Part shown: piece after piece, positions 51,352 to 60,730 of the stretch
Numbering within the stretch: the first letter of the stretch is position 1
How the letters are laid out: each line of letters opens with the position of its first letter
NCBI GenBank assembly: GCA_030148705.1
Contig: JASBSY010000014.1
Span: forward strand, 372,001-436,000
DNA length: 64,000 nucleotides
Direction of reading: 5' to 3'
Source of the DNA: Pukyongia sp.
Lineage (GTDB): Bacteria > Bacteroidota > Bacteroidia > Flavobacteriales > Flavobacteriaceae
The notes under the pieces: model-generated
Seen by the model: the letters and a program-made list of their open reading frames with translations, nothing else
What the model was told of the DNA's origin: nothing
Databases searched by the model: none
Position numbers and translations under genes: made by a program

Positions 51352-52209
51352 ATGAAAAAATATACTCCCAGGATCCTGGGCGCCTTATTAAACCGGCTTA
51401 CGCCCATTGCTCCGAAGCCCATCCGAAATGCTGCTTTCGAGTTACTGAGCAAGGTAAACACCGTTCCGGTCACGGAAGAGGGAATAGCATTCTTTAAGAA
51501 AGGAAGAACCCACTGGTTGAATGTGGATGGAATAAAGACTGCCCTGCATCAGTGGGGAAAAGGGCCTGTAAAGATACTATTCCTTCACGGCTGGATGAGT
51601 AACTCCCAACGCTGGGAAGGCTATGTGGAGGCGCTGGATCCGGACATATACAGCTGTTATGCCCTGGATGCCCCCGCTCACGGGCTCTCCGCGGGCAAAA
51701 AACTCAACCTTGAGTTGTTCAGGGAAGCGGTGGAACGCGCTTTGGAAATAACGGGGGAAGTAGACACGATAGTGAGCCATTCCTTCGGAAATATGGCTGT
51801 CTATTATCACTTTTTGTACCGAGGGGAGTTGCCGATTAAGAAGTATGTTATCTTGGGTACGCCTACGGGGATGGATGCGATACTTTATTATTTCAGAACC
51901 ACTTTTGGAATATCAACCTCTATGCTTAACAATCTGCTGGTTAAAATAAACGAGGTGTTAAAAATACCACACAGTGAGATCTCAGTCGCCGAATTCCTAA
52001 AGCAGGTAAATAAGCCTGTACTGCTTATACACGAAGAATCGGATGCCATTACCCCCATTGAACCCATACGATTTGCTGTGTCCGGTATAGACAGAATTGA
52101 GACCATGTATACCACCGGCCTATCGCATACGCTGAAACACCCGGAGGTGATCGATCGTGTTACTGCATTTATAAAACAACCTCTTAATTCATTAAAAATA
52201 TGTACATAA
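51352..52209 (+). CDS. alpha/beta hydrolase with a variant nucleophile elbow
   Basis: 285 residues. Oxyanion loop LHGWMSNSQRW, DAPAHGLS, and the nucleophile in VSHSFGNMAVYY. The elbow reads Ser-His-Ser-Phe-Gly rather than the usual Gly-x-Ser-x-Gly. The acid is in EESDAITP and the base in GLSHTLKHPEV. 25 bases after tetR, overlapping the thioesterase gene by 10 bases, so it is likely co-regulated. No signal peptide; substrate unknown. Confidence 0.88.
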   Translation: MKKYTPRILGALLNRLTPIAPKPIRNAAFELLSKVNTVPVTEEGIAFFKKGRTHWLNVDGIKTALHQWGKGPVKILFLHGWMSNSQRWEGYVEALDPDIYSCYALDAPAHGLSAGKKLNLELFREAVERALEITGEVDTIVSHSFGNMAVYYHFLYRGELPIKKYVILGTPTGMDAILYYFRTTFGISTSMLNNLLVKINEVLKIPHSEISVAEFLKQVNKPVLLIHEESDAITPIEPIRFAVSGIDRIETMYTTGLSHTLKHPEVIDRVTAFIKQPLNSLKICT

Positions 52210-52676
52210 AGGAATTTGAAATACGCTGGAACGATCTGGATGCAAACAGGCATCTTGCCAATAGTTCCTATATTAATTATATGAGTCATACGCGAATGAG
52301 CTTCCTGATTGAAAATGGATTCGATCAGAAGGTTATGGCTCAATATAATATTGGCCCCGTAGTCTTTAATGAGCACATTCATTTTTTCAGGGAATCCATC
52401 AAAGGTAAAGTGCGGGTGAGCTTCCAACTGGGAGGGGCGAGTGAGGACGGCATGTTCTTTAAGTTCATCCATAATTTTTACGACGAAAAAGGCCGCAATA
52501 TGGCGTATGGCGAAATGAAGGGTGGATGGATGAACCTGGAAACCCGAAAATTAACCGAATTACCCGAAGAACTCTTGACGAAACTGGCCAATGCGCCGAA
52601 ATCCGACGATTATATGCAACTTACTTCAAAGGATATGCGGGTTCCGGGAGTGTCGCCAAAAGACCTAGACAGCTGA
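52200..52676 (+). CDS. acyl-CoA thioesterase (4HBT hotdog)
   Basis: 158 residues. The hotdog signature EIRWNDLDANRHLANSSYI carries the catalytic aspartate (Asp of NDLDAN). It should hydrolyse an acyl-CoA. ATG 52200 lies within the last codons of the hydrolase gene, so expression is coupled. Its 3' end overlaps the convergent EamA gene by 12 bases. Part of the TetR-hydrolase-thioesterase unit. Confidence 0.88.
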   Translation: MYIKEFEIRWNDLDANRHLANSSYINYMSHTRMSFLIENGFDQKVMAQYNIGPVVFNEHIHFFRESIKGKVRVSFQLGGASEDGMFFKFIHNFYDEKGRNMAYGEMKGGWMNLETRKLTELPEELLTKLANAPKSDDYMQLTSKDMRVPGVSPKDLDS

Positions 52677-53561
52677 GGTTTTCCGCTTGCGAGTTGAAAG
52701 GAAGACACCGGTAAATATCAGCACAGCCGCGAGCACCCTGAGCGGGGTGAGTTGGTCGGCTCCCATTAATATCGCAAATGCAGTGGCTATCAGGGGTTGT
52801 AAATAAATAAATGCGCCTATGGTCGACGGACTCAGTTGTTTGAGGGCGTAGATATTAAACAGATAGGTGAGCACGGTCGTACCGATCACCACAAAGGCCA
52901 ATTTAATAATATCGAGTTGCGATAAAGAGAACCAGCTTACCTCGCTGAATTCAGAAAAACCAATAGGAATGTTCATCAGCAGGGCAAATAGGAAGAAGAG
53001 TTTCATAAGGGTTATGGAGCTGTACTTTGCTACCAATGGTTTAACAAAAATGAGATAGAAGGAATAGGAAGCGGCATTTATCACGAACAGCATATTTCCC
53101 AGCGGTATATTCGGGGCGTTAGGCTGAGTCTTCAGGCCGAAGATGATAAGGGTTAGGGCGCCCGCAAGTCCGATCCCTATGCCTATGGCCTTTAGCCAGG
53201 TGATCCGTTCCCGGAGGATAAGGGCCGAGAGCACCAGCAATAACACCGGGGAGAGCGTAATAACAACCGAAGAATTTATGGGAGTAGAAAGTTCAAGTCC
53301 TTTAAAGAACATATTCATGTTCAAAACCATTCCAAAAAAGGCACAGGCTATTATCCTGAACCAGTCTTTTCGATCGATCTTTTCCGATTTATAGAACAAA
53401 CTGATTATCCAGAACACAACCGCCGCCCCACTCACCCGAAGCAGTATAAAACCAAAGGGACCGATTATGTTTGGCATCAGGCCTTTTGCTATGGTGTGAT
53501 TAATTCCATAGATCCCGCTTGCGGCGGTGGCAGCAAGTAGCGCTAAGAGTCTGGCATTCAT
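52665..53561 (-). CDS. EamA/DMT-superfamily transporter
   Basis: 298 residues, ten helices in two EamA repeats, the first beginning LALLAATAASGIYGINHTIAKG and the second from about 150. Drug/metabolite exporter with unknown substrate. Overlaps the ArsC-like gene by 4 bases (ATGA) and convergently the thioesterase gene by 12. Last gene of the DUF3298-ArsC-EamA operon. Confidence 0.9.
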   Translation of the reverse strand: MNARLLALLAATAASGIYGINHTIAKGLMPNIIGPFGFILLRVSGAAVVFWIISLFYKSEKIDRKDWFRIIACAFFGMVLNMNMFFKGLELSTPINSSVVITLSPVLLLVLSALILRERITWLKAIGIGIGLAGALTLIIFGLKTQPNAPNIPLGNMLFVINAASYSFYLIFVKPLVAKYSSITLMKLFFLFALLMNIPIGFSEFSEVSWFSLSQLDIIKLAFVVIGTTVLTYLFNIYALKQLSPSTIGAFIYLQPLIATAFAILMGADQLTPLRVLAAVLIFTGVFLSTRKRKTSAV

Positions 53562-53917
53562 TTCTCCTGCTTTATCGCGGCCCTGGCAGCTTCAACTGTT
53601 TTCGGGCTGTTCCCAATGAAAATGCTATTGTTAAAAATAAGCACAGGTCGTTTCAGAAAGGTGTAGTGTTCAAGGATAAATCGGCGAAAGTCTGCCTCAT
53701 CCAGGTTCTCATCCTTCAATCCCCGCTCCTTGTAAAGCTTTGCCCTTCGGCTGAAAAGCGCTTCGTAAGAACCGGCCAGCTGCTGCATAATATCGAGTTC
53801 CTTAACGGTAAGCGGTTCTTTTTTTATCTCCCTTAAGATTACATTTTCGGGAAGATTGAGGGTTCGTAGGATTCTTTTACAACTGTCGCAGGTGGCTATG
53901 TAGTAAAATTTGTTCAT
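53558..53917 (-). CDS. ArsC-family protein (arsenate reductase/Spx-like thioredoxin fold)
   Basis: 119 residues. N-terminal YYIATCDSCKRILRTLN has a CxxC at residues about 10-13, and the C-terminal RPVLIFNNSIFIGNSP is the family's cis-proline strand. Real arsenate reductases of this class have one key Cys and an RP motif; the CxxC pair resembles Spx/YffB. Reduction of a disulfide or arsenate is possible, arsenic resistance genes are not adjacent. Overlaps both neighbours (1 and 4 bases). Confidence 0.85.
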   Translation of the reverse strand: MNKFYYIATCDSCKRILRTLNLPENVILREIKKEPLTVKELDIMQQLAGSYEALFSRRAKLYKERGLKDENLDEADFRRFILEHYTFLKRPVLIFNNSIFIGNSPKTVEAARAAIKQEK

Positions 53918-54678
53918 TATAACTGAATGGCGAGAAAGGGTGAGACTTCTTTTATAGGGATTTCAAGATTTATAGGGCCGGCGGCATAACTGGCTACCTC
54001 ATACTGGTTAAAGATAATAATTAGTGAATTTTCGGTGAAGCCAAGGGCCTCGGGCAGATAGAATTCGTCTTCTTCAAACCAGAAACCTGTGGAGTTAATA
54101 CTGTCGTTTTCCAGGATGTCGTTGGCACGTCGAAACCGGGCTTCCACAAATTTTTCGAAGGCCTCGTAATCCTTAAACAAGTTTTCAATGGGAATGGGCA
54201 TCCCGGTGAGCAGGTCGAAATTAGTGAAGGAAGTCGCCCCGTAACCGTGGGCCCCACCTGTGAACAGATATTGATTCATTCGGAGCGACAACAGGTTTTT
54301 AGATTTATAGGTTTCCTTTACCTTTATGTCGGCAAAATATTCCATTTGCATATCGGGAAATTCGGCGCTGTGCGTTCGGTACATTTCTACAAATTGTATT
54401 GCGGCCTCGTCGATATTTTTAGCGGAAGGAGGCATGGTCTCATCGCCAAGATAAAGTGCTTCGACAATGAAATTCTTTACATGGTCGTTGATTACGGCCG
54501 AGATCTCTTCGTCTCCCGAAACGGTTATATAGTTAATATTGATCTCCGGACAGCTCACATCCATACAAATTTCGAGTTCTTCTTCGGAAAATGAAGCGTC
54601 CGCAACAAGTATTTCAGTGGTATTAGAGCAGGCAAGTAATAGGAAAGTGCAAGTTGCGTAAACGTAGGATCTTAACAT
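53917..54678 (-). CDS. DUF4163/DUF3298 lipoprotein
   Basis: 253 residues from ATG 54678 (an in-frame TTG at 54693 is also possible). Lipoprotein signal TFLLLACSN. The DUF4163 region has EININYITVSGDEEISAVIN; the RsiV-like DUF3298 part has FTGGAHGYGATSFTNFDLLTG and ends IIIFNQYEVASYAAGPI. RsiV relatives bind lysozyme and regulate sigma factors, but no membrane or sigma-binding part is here. It is probably a periplasmic-face lipoprotein of unknown role, co-transcribed with ArsC and EamA genes. Confidence 0.8.
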   Translation of the reverse strand: MLRSYVYATCTFLLLACSNTTEILVADASFSEEELEICMDVSCPEININYITVSGDEEISAVINDHVKNFIVEALYLGDETMPPSAKNIDEAAIQFVEMYRTHSAEFPDMQMEYFADIKVKETYKSKNLLSLRMNQYLFTGGAHGYGATSFTNFDLLTGMPIPIENLFKDYEAFEKFVEARFRRANDILENDSINSTGFWFEEDEFYLPEALGFTENSLIIIFNQYEVASYAAGPINLEIPIKEVSPFLAIQL

Positions 54679-54721
54679 TCGATAAAAGTACAACAGAATT
54701 CTCTTTCACGTTCTAATGTGT

Positions 54722-54729
54722 TACTTTTG
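54722..54729 (+). promoter_or_regulatory. -7 element of the trans-sulfuration gene
   Basis: TACTTTTG, 27 bases before ATG 54757. It excludes in-frame codons between 54718 and 54756 from the protein. Confidence 0.5.
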
Positions 54730-54756
54730 TTTTTCAGAAAAATTAATACAACATAC

Positions 54757-55899
54757 ATGAAATTCAACACCAAAACAATTCACGGAGGCCAGCACAATGT
54801 AGATCCTGCCTATGGTTCTGTAATGCCTCCTATCTATCAGACCAGTACCTATTCTCAATCTACGCCCGGGGGGCACAAAGGGTTCGAGTATTCCAGGAGC
54901 GGAAACCCTACCAGGGCCGCCCTTGAACGCGCCTTCGCCAGCCTGGAGAGCGGGGAATACGGACTTGCTTTTGGAAGTGGTCTGGCGGCTATTGATGCGG
55001 TGATAAAATTATTGAATCCCGGAGATGAGGTGATTTCCACAAACGATCTTTACGGAGGTTCATACAGGTTATTTACCAAGATCTTTGAAGGATTTGGCAT
55101 CAAGTTTCATTTTATAGGAATGGAAGAGGCTTCCAATATAGAAAACTTTGTCACCGAGAAGACCAAATTGATATGGGTGGAAACTCCAACCAACCCTATG
55201 ATGAACGTGATCGACATTAAAGCGGCTTCAGAAATTGCCAAAAAACACAACTTGCTACTGGCGGTAGACAACACTTTTGCAACTCCGTATCTGCAACGCC
55301 CGCTTGAATTGGGTGCAGATATTGTAATGCACAGTGCTACAAAATACCTTGGAGGCCATAGCGATGTGGTAATGGGGGCCCTGGTGGTAAAGGACAAGGA
55401 CCTTGCAGAGCGACTTTATTTTATCCAAAATGCCAGTGGTGCGGTTTGCGGGCCTCAGGATAGCTTTTTAATGCTAAGGGGATTGAAGACCTTACATGTG
55501 CGCATGCAGCGCCATTGCGAGAACGGAAAGAAGATAGCCGAGTATCTGCTGGGCCACCCGAAGATCGAGAAAGTATATTGGCCAGGCTTCGAGTCGCACC
55601 CCAATCATAAGATCGCCAAGTCCCAAATGAAGGATTTTGGGGGAATGATTTCCTTTGTAACCAAAGGGAACAACTATGATGAGGCTATTCGTATAGTTGA
55701 AAACCTCAAAGTATTCACCCTTGCCGAAAGCCTTGGAGGAGTTGAAAGCCTGGCAGGTCATCCGGCAAGCATGACTCATGCCAGTATTCCTAAGGAAGAA
55801 CGGGAAAAAACCGGGGTTGTGGACTCTCTCATCCGACTAAGCGTAGGAATTGAAGATGCCGACGACCTTATCGAGGATTTGAAACAGGCCATCGGTTAA
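54757..55899 (+). CDS. cystathionine gamma-synthase / gamma-lyase family enzyme
   Basis: 380 residues from ATG 54757 ([11 protein letters not shown]). PLP fold type [33 protein letters not shown], and the PLP lysine in [13 protein letters not shown]. The closing [21 protein letters not shown] is characteristic of cystathionine gamma-synthase and gamma-lyase. It moves sulfur between homocysteine and cysteine pathways; which direction cannot be decided from sequence. Ends at a bidirectional terminator. Confidence 0.93.
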   Translation: MKFNTKTIHGGQHNVDPAYGSVMPPIYQTSTYSQSTPGGHKGFEYSRSGNPTRAALERAFASLESGEYGLAFGSGLAAIDAVIKLLNPGDEVISTNDLYGGSYRLFTKIFEGFGIKFHFIGMEEASNIENFVTEKTKLIWVETPTNPMMNVIDIKAASEIAKKHNLLLAVDNTFATPYLQRPLELGADIVMHSATKYLGGHSDVVMGALVVKDKDLAERLYFIQNASGAVCGPQDSFLMLRGLKTLHVRMQRHCENGKKIAEYLLGHPKIEKVYWPGFESHPNHKIAKSQMKDFGGMISFVTKGNNYDEAIRIVENLKVFTLAESLGGVESLAGHPASMTHASIPKEEREKTGVVDSLIRLSVGIEDADDLIEDLKQAIG

Positions 55900-55919
55900 C
55901 CACACTTTTAGCCATAAAT

Positions 55920-55950
55920 AAAGCCCCGAATTCCATCGAATCGGGGCTTT
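55920..55950. terminator. bidirectional terminator between the trans-sulfuration and THC0290_0291 genes
   Basis: A 13-bp stem AAAGCCCCG(A)ATTC / GAATCGGGGCTTT with a 4-nt loop and one bulge. It lies between convergent genes. Confidence 0.85.
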
Positions 55951-55969
55951 GTATTTTATAAAGGGTCGA

Positions 55970-56779
55970 TTAATCCAGGTAATAGATATAGCCTACATTT
56001 AGCCAGTAGATCCAGTCGTTTGCCTTGTTTTCAGGAACCGGAAAGCCGCCGTTGAATTCTTCCGAAGGATTAAGGCCGTCCACCCAGTTGCTGAAATAAT
56101 ATACCCAGCGACTATCGAGCATCAGGTCACTTAATTCGGTTAGTTTGTATCTTATACCAACACTCATGACAATCCCCCAGGTACTGTCGCCTTCCTGTTG
56201 AAAGGCATTTCTGTATTTGGGAAAAGGCGTGGTTGAGGGGGTGTTTAATTCGCCTGGAAGTTCTGTATAGACTTCAGGGTCGAAACTCACCCAGTGTACA
56301 CCTAAACTCCCGAATGGGGCGATTTTATATGCACCTGCCGCAAAATCACGGATACTAAGGGGAAAATATTCCAGTTGCGAACCTATCTCGATCACACGGC
56401 TCTTTCCCTTCATACCCCTTAGCTGGTCGGCAATTACCGACGTTTTATCAGGGTCTACCCACTCTCCGAAATGTTCGAAATTGGTAACGTGATAATCTAT
56501 TTCGTTGCGAATCTTGAAATGGTCGTTAAAATAGACGTCCCTGGTGTAACAGTTACAGTCTGCCCGGTATGAGAAGTTTATATAATGAATAAGACCAACT
56601 CCTATCCCAATATTACCGCTATTGGTTTCGAAGTCATTCCGTTGCCCGAAGTCTGAGTAGAATGCTACAGGACCGGTTATTAACCCAAGTTCATGGGAGA
56701 ATCCAAATTGGCTTAATACTTCCTGTTTTGCGGTTACTAAAAGCAGAAATACCAATAACAATGATCTGGTATTCATCAT
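55970..56779 (-). CDS. THC0290_0291 family protein (outer-membrane-type)
   Basis: 269 residues from ATG 56779 (another ATG follows at 56776). A signal peptide (LLLVFLLLVTAKQEVLS) is followed by a conserved flavobacterial protein with GLITGPVAFYSDFGQRNDFE, NFSYRADCNCYT and EYFPLSIRDFAAG. The alternating aromatic strands and the C-terminal YWLNVGYIYYLD suggest an outer-membrane beta-barrel. Own -7 element at 56804-56811 excludes the more upstream in-frame ATG. Function unknown. Confidence 0.78.
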   Translation of the reverse strand: MMNTRSLLLVFLLLVTAKQEVLSQFGFSHELGLITGPVAFYSDFGQRNDFETNSGNIGIGVGLIHYINFSYRADCNCYTRDVYFNDHFKIRNEIDYHVTNFEHFGEWVDPDKTSVIADQLRGMKGKSRVIEIGSQLEYFPLSIRDFAAGAYKIAPFGSLGVHWVSFDPEVYTELPGELNTPSTTPFPKYRNAFQQEGDSTWGIVMSVGIRYKLTELSDLMLDSRWVYYFSNWVDGLNPSEEFNGGFPVPENKANDWIYWLNVGYIYYLD

Positions 56780-56803
56780 AGAATGGTTTAGATTGAGACT
56801 TAA

Positions 56804-56811
56804 CAAATATA
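56804..56811 (-). promoter_or_regulatory. -7 element of the THC0290_0291 gene
   Basis: TATATTTG on the minus strand, 24 bases before ATG 56779. Confidence 0.5.
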
Positions 56812-56892
56812 TAAAAACATATCTAACGGAGAAATATAAGGGTTATTTTTAGCTATTTCCCCAAAATATGTACGGGTTTTTGGCAGATGGCT

Positions 56893-56900
56893 TATATTTG
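56893..56900 (+). promoter_or_regulatory. -7 element of gdhA
   Basis: TATATTTG, predicting a leader of about 95 nt before the GTG start at 57002. No good -33 partner. Confidence 0.5.
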
Positions 56901-57001
56901 CAACCTATTGTGAAAACGTTTTAAGTTAGATAAAATTATCCTTCGGAAAATGCTTTTTAATCGCAATAAGGGATATTCATTTTAACCAAAATTTTATACC
57001 A

Positions 57002-58345
57002 GTGAAACAAAGTATAAAAGATTTCATCGCCAAAGTAGAGCGAAATAATCCAAATGAGCCGGAATTTATGCAGGCCGTTACCGAAGTAGCGGAAACAGTG
57101 ATTCCATTTATTGAGAAAAACGAAAAATATCAGAACAAAATGTTGCTCGAGCGCATGGTCGAGCCTGAGCGCACCATCATCTTCAGGGTGCCGTGGACAG
57201 ACGACAAAGGCAACACCCAGGTCAACAGGGGCTACAGAGTAGAATTCAACTCGGCCATCGGACCTTATAAAGGGGGACTTCGTTTCCACCCCAGTGTAAA
57301 TCTTAGTATCCTGAAATTCCTCGGGTTCGAACAGACTTTTAAGAACAGTCTTACTACGCTTCCCATGGGAGGCGGTAAAGGAGGAAGTGATTTCGACCCG
57401 AAGGGCAAAAGCGATTTGGAAGTAATGCGTTTCTGCCAAAGCTTTATGACCGAACTCGCCAGACATATCGGTCCCGATACCGACGTGCCGGCAGGCGATA
57501 TTGGTGTAGGAGGACGAGAGATCGGTTATATGTTCGGGCAGTACAAACGCCTGAGAAACGAATTTACGGGAGTGCTAACCGGAAAAGGGCTTTCCTACGG
57601 GGGATCATTGATCCGTCCGGAAGCTACCGGTTACGGAAATGTTTATTTCGCACAAAACATGCTTGAAACTCAGGGCCATAACTTCAAAGGAAAGATCGTG
57701 GTGATCTCGGGATCGGGTAATGTAGCGCAGTTCGCGGCACAGAAAGCCATGGAGTTTGGAGGCAAGGTTGTAACCCTGTCCGATTCCTCAGGGTTTATCT
57801 ACGACGAAGAAGGCCTGAACAAGGAAAAACTGGCCTTTATCATGGAGCTGAAGAATGTAAAGAGAGGTCGCATAAACGAATATGTGAAGAAATATCCTTC
57901 GGCCAGATTCACCGAAGGGGATCGCCCATGGAGTGTACCCTGTGATATAGCCCTGCCATGTGCCACCCAGAATGAACTGAATGAAGAGGAAGCACAAACC
58001 CTGGTTGATAACGGTTGTATCTGCGTGGGTGAAGGGGCGAACATGCCTTGTACGCCCGAGGCTATCGCTGTTTTCCAAAAAGCGAAGATACTGTTCTCGC
58101 CCGGGAAAGCGTCTAATGCAGGAGGGGTAGCAACCTCAGGCCTGGAAATGTCGCAGAACTCCCTGAGGTTAAACTGGACCGCTACTGAAGTAGATGGTAA
58201 ATTACACGGTATCATGAACAACATTCACGCTGCCTGCGTAAAATACGGCAAGGACGGCGATGGGTATGTAGATTACGTAAAAGGTGCCAATGTTGCCGGC
58301 TTCGTTAAAGTGGCCGATGCAATGCTTGCCCAGGGTGTGGTTTAA
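57002..58345 (+). CDS. gdhA: NADP-specific glutamate dehydrogenase
   Basis: 447 residues, the same length as E. coli GdhA. Conserved active-site stretch KGGLRFHPSVNLSILKFLGF, the glycine-rich LPMGGGKGGSDFDPKG with catalytic Lys, and the dinucleotide motif SGSGNVAQFAAQK are intact. It aminates 2-oxoglutarate with ammonia and NADPH. The start codon is GTG 57002. The 5' leader is comparatively long (about 95 nt) and has no obvious riboswitch. Confidence 0.95.
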   Translation: MKQSIKDFIAKVERNNPNEPEFMQAVTEVAETVIPFIEKNEKYQNKMLLERMVEPERTIIFRVPWTDDKGNTQVNRGYRVEFNSAIGPYKGGLRFHPSVNLSILKFLGFEQTFKNSLTTLPMGGGKGGSDFDPKGKSDLEVMRFCQSFMTELARHIGPDTDVPAGDIGVGGREIGYMFGQYKRLRNEFTGVLTGKGLSYGGSLIRPEATGYGNVYFAQNMLETQGHNFKGKIVVISGSGNVAQFAAQKAMEFGGKVVTLSDSSGFIYDEEGLNKEKLAFIMELKNVKRGRINEYVKKYPSARFTEGDRPWSVPCDIALPCATQNELNEEEAQTLVDNGCICVGEGANMPCTPEAIAVFQKAKILFSPGKASNAGGVATSGLEMSQNSLRLNWTATEVDGKLHGIMNNIHAACVKYGKDGDGYVDYVKGANVAGFVKVADAMLAQGVV

Positions 58346-58364
58346 CATCCATAATAAACTGTCG

Positions 58365-58392
58365 AAAGGCTGCCTATTCCGGCAGCCTTTTT
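58365..58392 (+). terminator. intrinsic terminator of gdhA
   Basis: Perfect 10-bp stem AAAGGCTGCC/GGCAGCCTTT with a 6-nt loop and trailing TT. Confidence 0.88.
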
Positions 58393-58450
58393 AGTTTGTA
58401 TACAGCAATAAATAGTATTTTAGCGTGTTATAATACAAATTGAAAATTGC

Positions 58451-60730
58451 ATGAAACAGGGATTATTCGCACTGTTTTTCTTATCCTGCCTGCTTTTAAA
58501 CGCCCAGAACTTTGAAAACGAATGGGTAGGCCATTATTCGTATGTTTCGGTAAAGGCAATATCACAGGGGAATGACCGCATCTTTGCAGGTGCCGAAAAC
58601 GCAGCATTCTCATACGACCTTTCCACTATGGAGATTGAAACCATCTCTTCGGTTAACGGTCTTTCAGGCGAGTCCATTTCAACTGTTTACTACAGCGAAA
58701 ACTTCAATTTATTCGTTATCGGTTATGAGAACGGCCTTATAGAGATCGTTATCGATGGGGAGGAAAACATCCTGAAAGTGGTTGATATACTCGAAAAACC
58801 CACCATTCCGCCCGATCGGAAGCGAATAAACCACTTCAACGAATACAATGATAATTTGTACATCGCTACCAATTACGGGATATCGGTTTACGACCTGTCC
58901 GCACTTGAATTTGGTGATACCTACCTTATAGGCGATTTTGGTTCCCAGATCGAGATCACCCAAACCACCATCTTCGGCGATTTTATCTATGCTTCTTCCA
59001 ACGAAGGCGGTATTCGGCGTGCCCTGGTGGCTAATGAAAACCTTATAGATTACGAGGAATGGACCACTATAGCAAACGGGAGTTTTTTGGGGATACAGGC
59101 CCTGGGCAGTGAACTCTATGCAGCCAGGTCCATAAATAATCGCGTATTCCGCTTTGTGCCCGGCAGCGGCTTTGTGCCCGTAATGGACTTTAATAATCCG
59201 CTTACCGATTTTGGAGTTCAGGGGGCTTATCTCACTATTACAACTGAAGCGGGAATACAGGCTTATACCGAAGGTTTTGTACTTGCAGCTTCCGCCAATA
59301 ACTTCCCCGATTTCGACCTTGTTGGTCAGTCCGGATATACTTTTAATAACGCGCTTTATTTCGGTACTGCAGAGGACGGTCTGCTCGTGATTCCCTTTGG
59401 AACCAGCCAGGTGGAGCAAATTTTGCCCGATGGCCCCATCGCCAATCAACCCTTTACCCTCGACACTTCTGCCGGACAATTATGGGTGGCATTCGGAGAT
59501 GTAGATGTGGACTACGACCCCTTTCCTCTTACCCGTAAAGGGATAAGTAACCTCCGGGAAGGAATGTGGACTAACATAGCGTTCGAAGACATCTTCGAGA
59601 CCAACGATATTGTAAATATTTCCATCAATCCCGAAAATTCTGAAGAAGTCTATATGACCTCTCATAATAAGGGCTTGTTAAAGATTGAAGGGCAGCAGCC
59701 TCTTATTCAGTACAACGAATCCAACAGTCCGCTGGAACTCTTCAGGCCCGAACGCGATATCAGGTTATATGGGTCCGATTTCGACAGGGAGGGAAATCTG
59801 TGGTTTGTGCAAAGCCGGGTGGGCGACGGATTAATTCGCCTGAGTCCCAACCAGGGTTTTCGGAAACACGATCTCACTTCCATCATTCCCGGGGTAGAAG
59901 ATGGCGGAGCCCTGGGGGAGTTGCGTATTAGCAGGGAAGGCTTTGTTTTCTTCGCTTATAACAGGGACGGACTTATAGGCTTTAATCCTCAGAACGGGGC
60001 TCTGAATAAGATTTCGGAAGATGCCGGGGACGGAAACCTGCCGACCAATAACGTACGTGCGTTGGAATTCGACAACCAGAACAGGCTTTGGATAGGTACA
60101 CTGAAAGGACTTAGGGTGCTGTTCAACGTGGGCGGATTCTTTGAAGAAGGTGCAAATATTGAATCCCAACCCATCATTATCCTCGACGACGGCGTACCCC
60201 AGGAATTGCTATTCGAACAACCCATTACAGATATCGAGACCGACGGATCGAATAACAAATGGATCGCTACAGCCACCTCGGGGGTGTTCTATTTGTCTTC
60301 CAACGGGCAGGAGACCTTGCTGCGATTTACGAAGGACAATTCCCCGCTTCCTTCCAATAACGTGCAGGATATCGCCATAGACCCCTTTTCAGGACTGGTT
60401 TATTTTGCCACTATCAACGGCCTTGTGGCCTATAAAGGATCCTCCACGGCACCTCGCGAGAATTTGGATGAGGTTTATGCCTACCCCAATCCCGTAAGAC
60501 CCGGGTTTTCGGGAAATGTAACCATCGACGGGCTCACCGCCAGAGCGAACGTAAAAATCACCGACCTGGAAGGAAACCTGGTTCATGAAGAGACCAGCCA
60601 GGGAGGCAGCATCCTCTGGGATACATCGGCTTTTGGTCGTTACAAGGTTGCTTCAGGGGTGTACCTTGTCCTTATCACCACGGAAGATGCCCTGGAGACC
60701 AAGGTGCATAAAATTATGATCATCCGCTAA
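58451..60730 (+). CDS. porZ: PorZ-like type IX secretion protein
   Basis: 759 residues. A signal peptide (LFALFFLSCLLLNA) leads into two WD-like propellers built of the repeated NxWxGT/ATNxGISVYDL type blades (for example LYIATNYGISVYDL, NRLWIGTLKGLRVL). A C-terminal T9SS sorting domain finishes it (VYAYPNPVRPGFSGNVTI ... SGVYLVLITTEDALETKVHKIMI). PorZ takes part in attaching cargo at the cell surface in type IX secretion. The recO neighbour, overlapping by one base, is a conserved location. Confidence 0.88.
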   Translation: MKQGLFALFFLSCLLLNAQNFENEWVGHYSYVSVKAISQGNDRIFAGAENAAFSYDLSTMEIETISSVNGLSGESISTVYYSENFNLFVIGYENGLIEIVIDGEENILKVVDILEKPTIPPDRKRINHFNEYNDNLYIATNYGISVYDLSALEFGDTYLIGDFGSQIEITQTTIFGDFIYASSNEGGIRRALVANENLIDYEEWTTIANGSFLGIQALGSELYAARSINNRVFRFVPGSGFVPVMDFNNPLTDFGVQGAYLTITTEAGIQAYTEGFVLAASANNFPDFDLVGQSGYTFNNALYFGTAEDGLLVIPFGTSQVEQILPDGPIANQPFTLDTSAGQLWVAFGDVDVDYDPFPLTRKGISNLREGMWTNIAFEDIFETNDIVNISINPENSEEVYMTSHNKGLLKIEGQQPLIQYNESNSPLELFRPERDIRLYGSDFDREGNLWFVQSRVGDGLIRLSPNQGFRKHDLTSIIPGVEDGGALGELRISREGFVFFAYNRDGLIGFNPQNGALNKISEDAGDGNLPTNNVRALEFDNQNRLWIGTLKGLRVLFNVGGFFEEGANIESQPIIILDDGVPQELLFEQPITDIETDGSNNKWIATATSGVFYLSSNGQETLLRFTKDNSPLPSNNVQDIAIDPFSGLVYFATINGLVAYKGSSTAPRENLDEVYAYPNPVRPGFSGNVTIDGLTARANVKITDLEGNLVHEETSQGGSILWDTSAFGRYKVASGVYLVLITTEDALETKVHKIMIIR

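Noticed and set aside
53558-53917. Arsenic resistance operon
   Set aside because: An ArsC-fold protein alone, beside a DUF3298 lipoprotein and an EamA transporter and without ArsR, ArsB or Acr3, does not support it.
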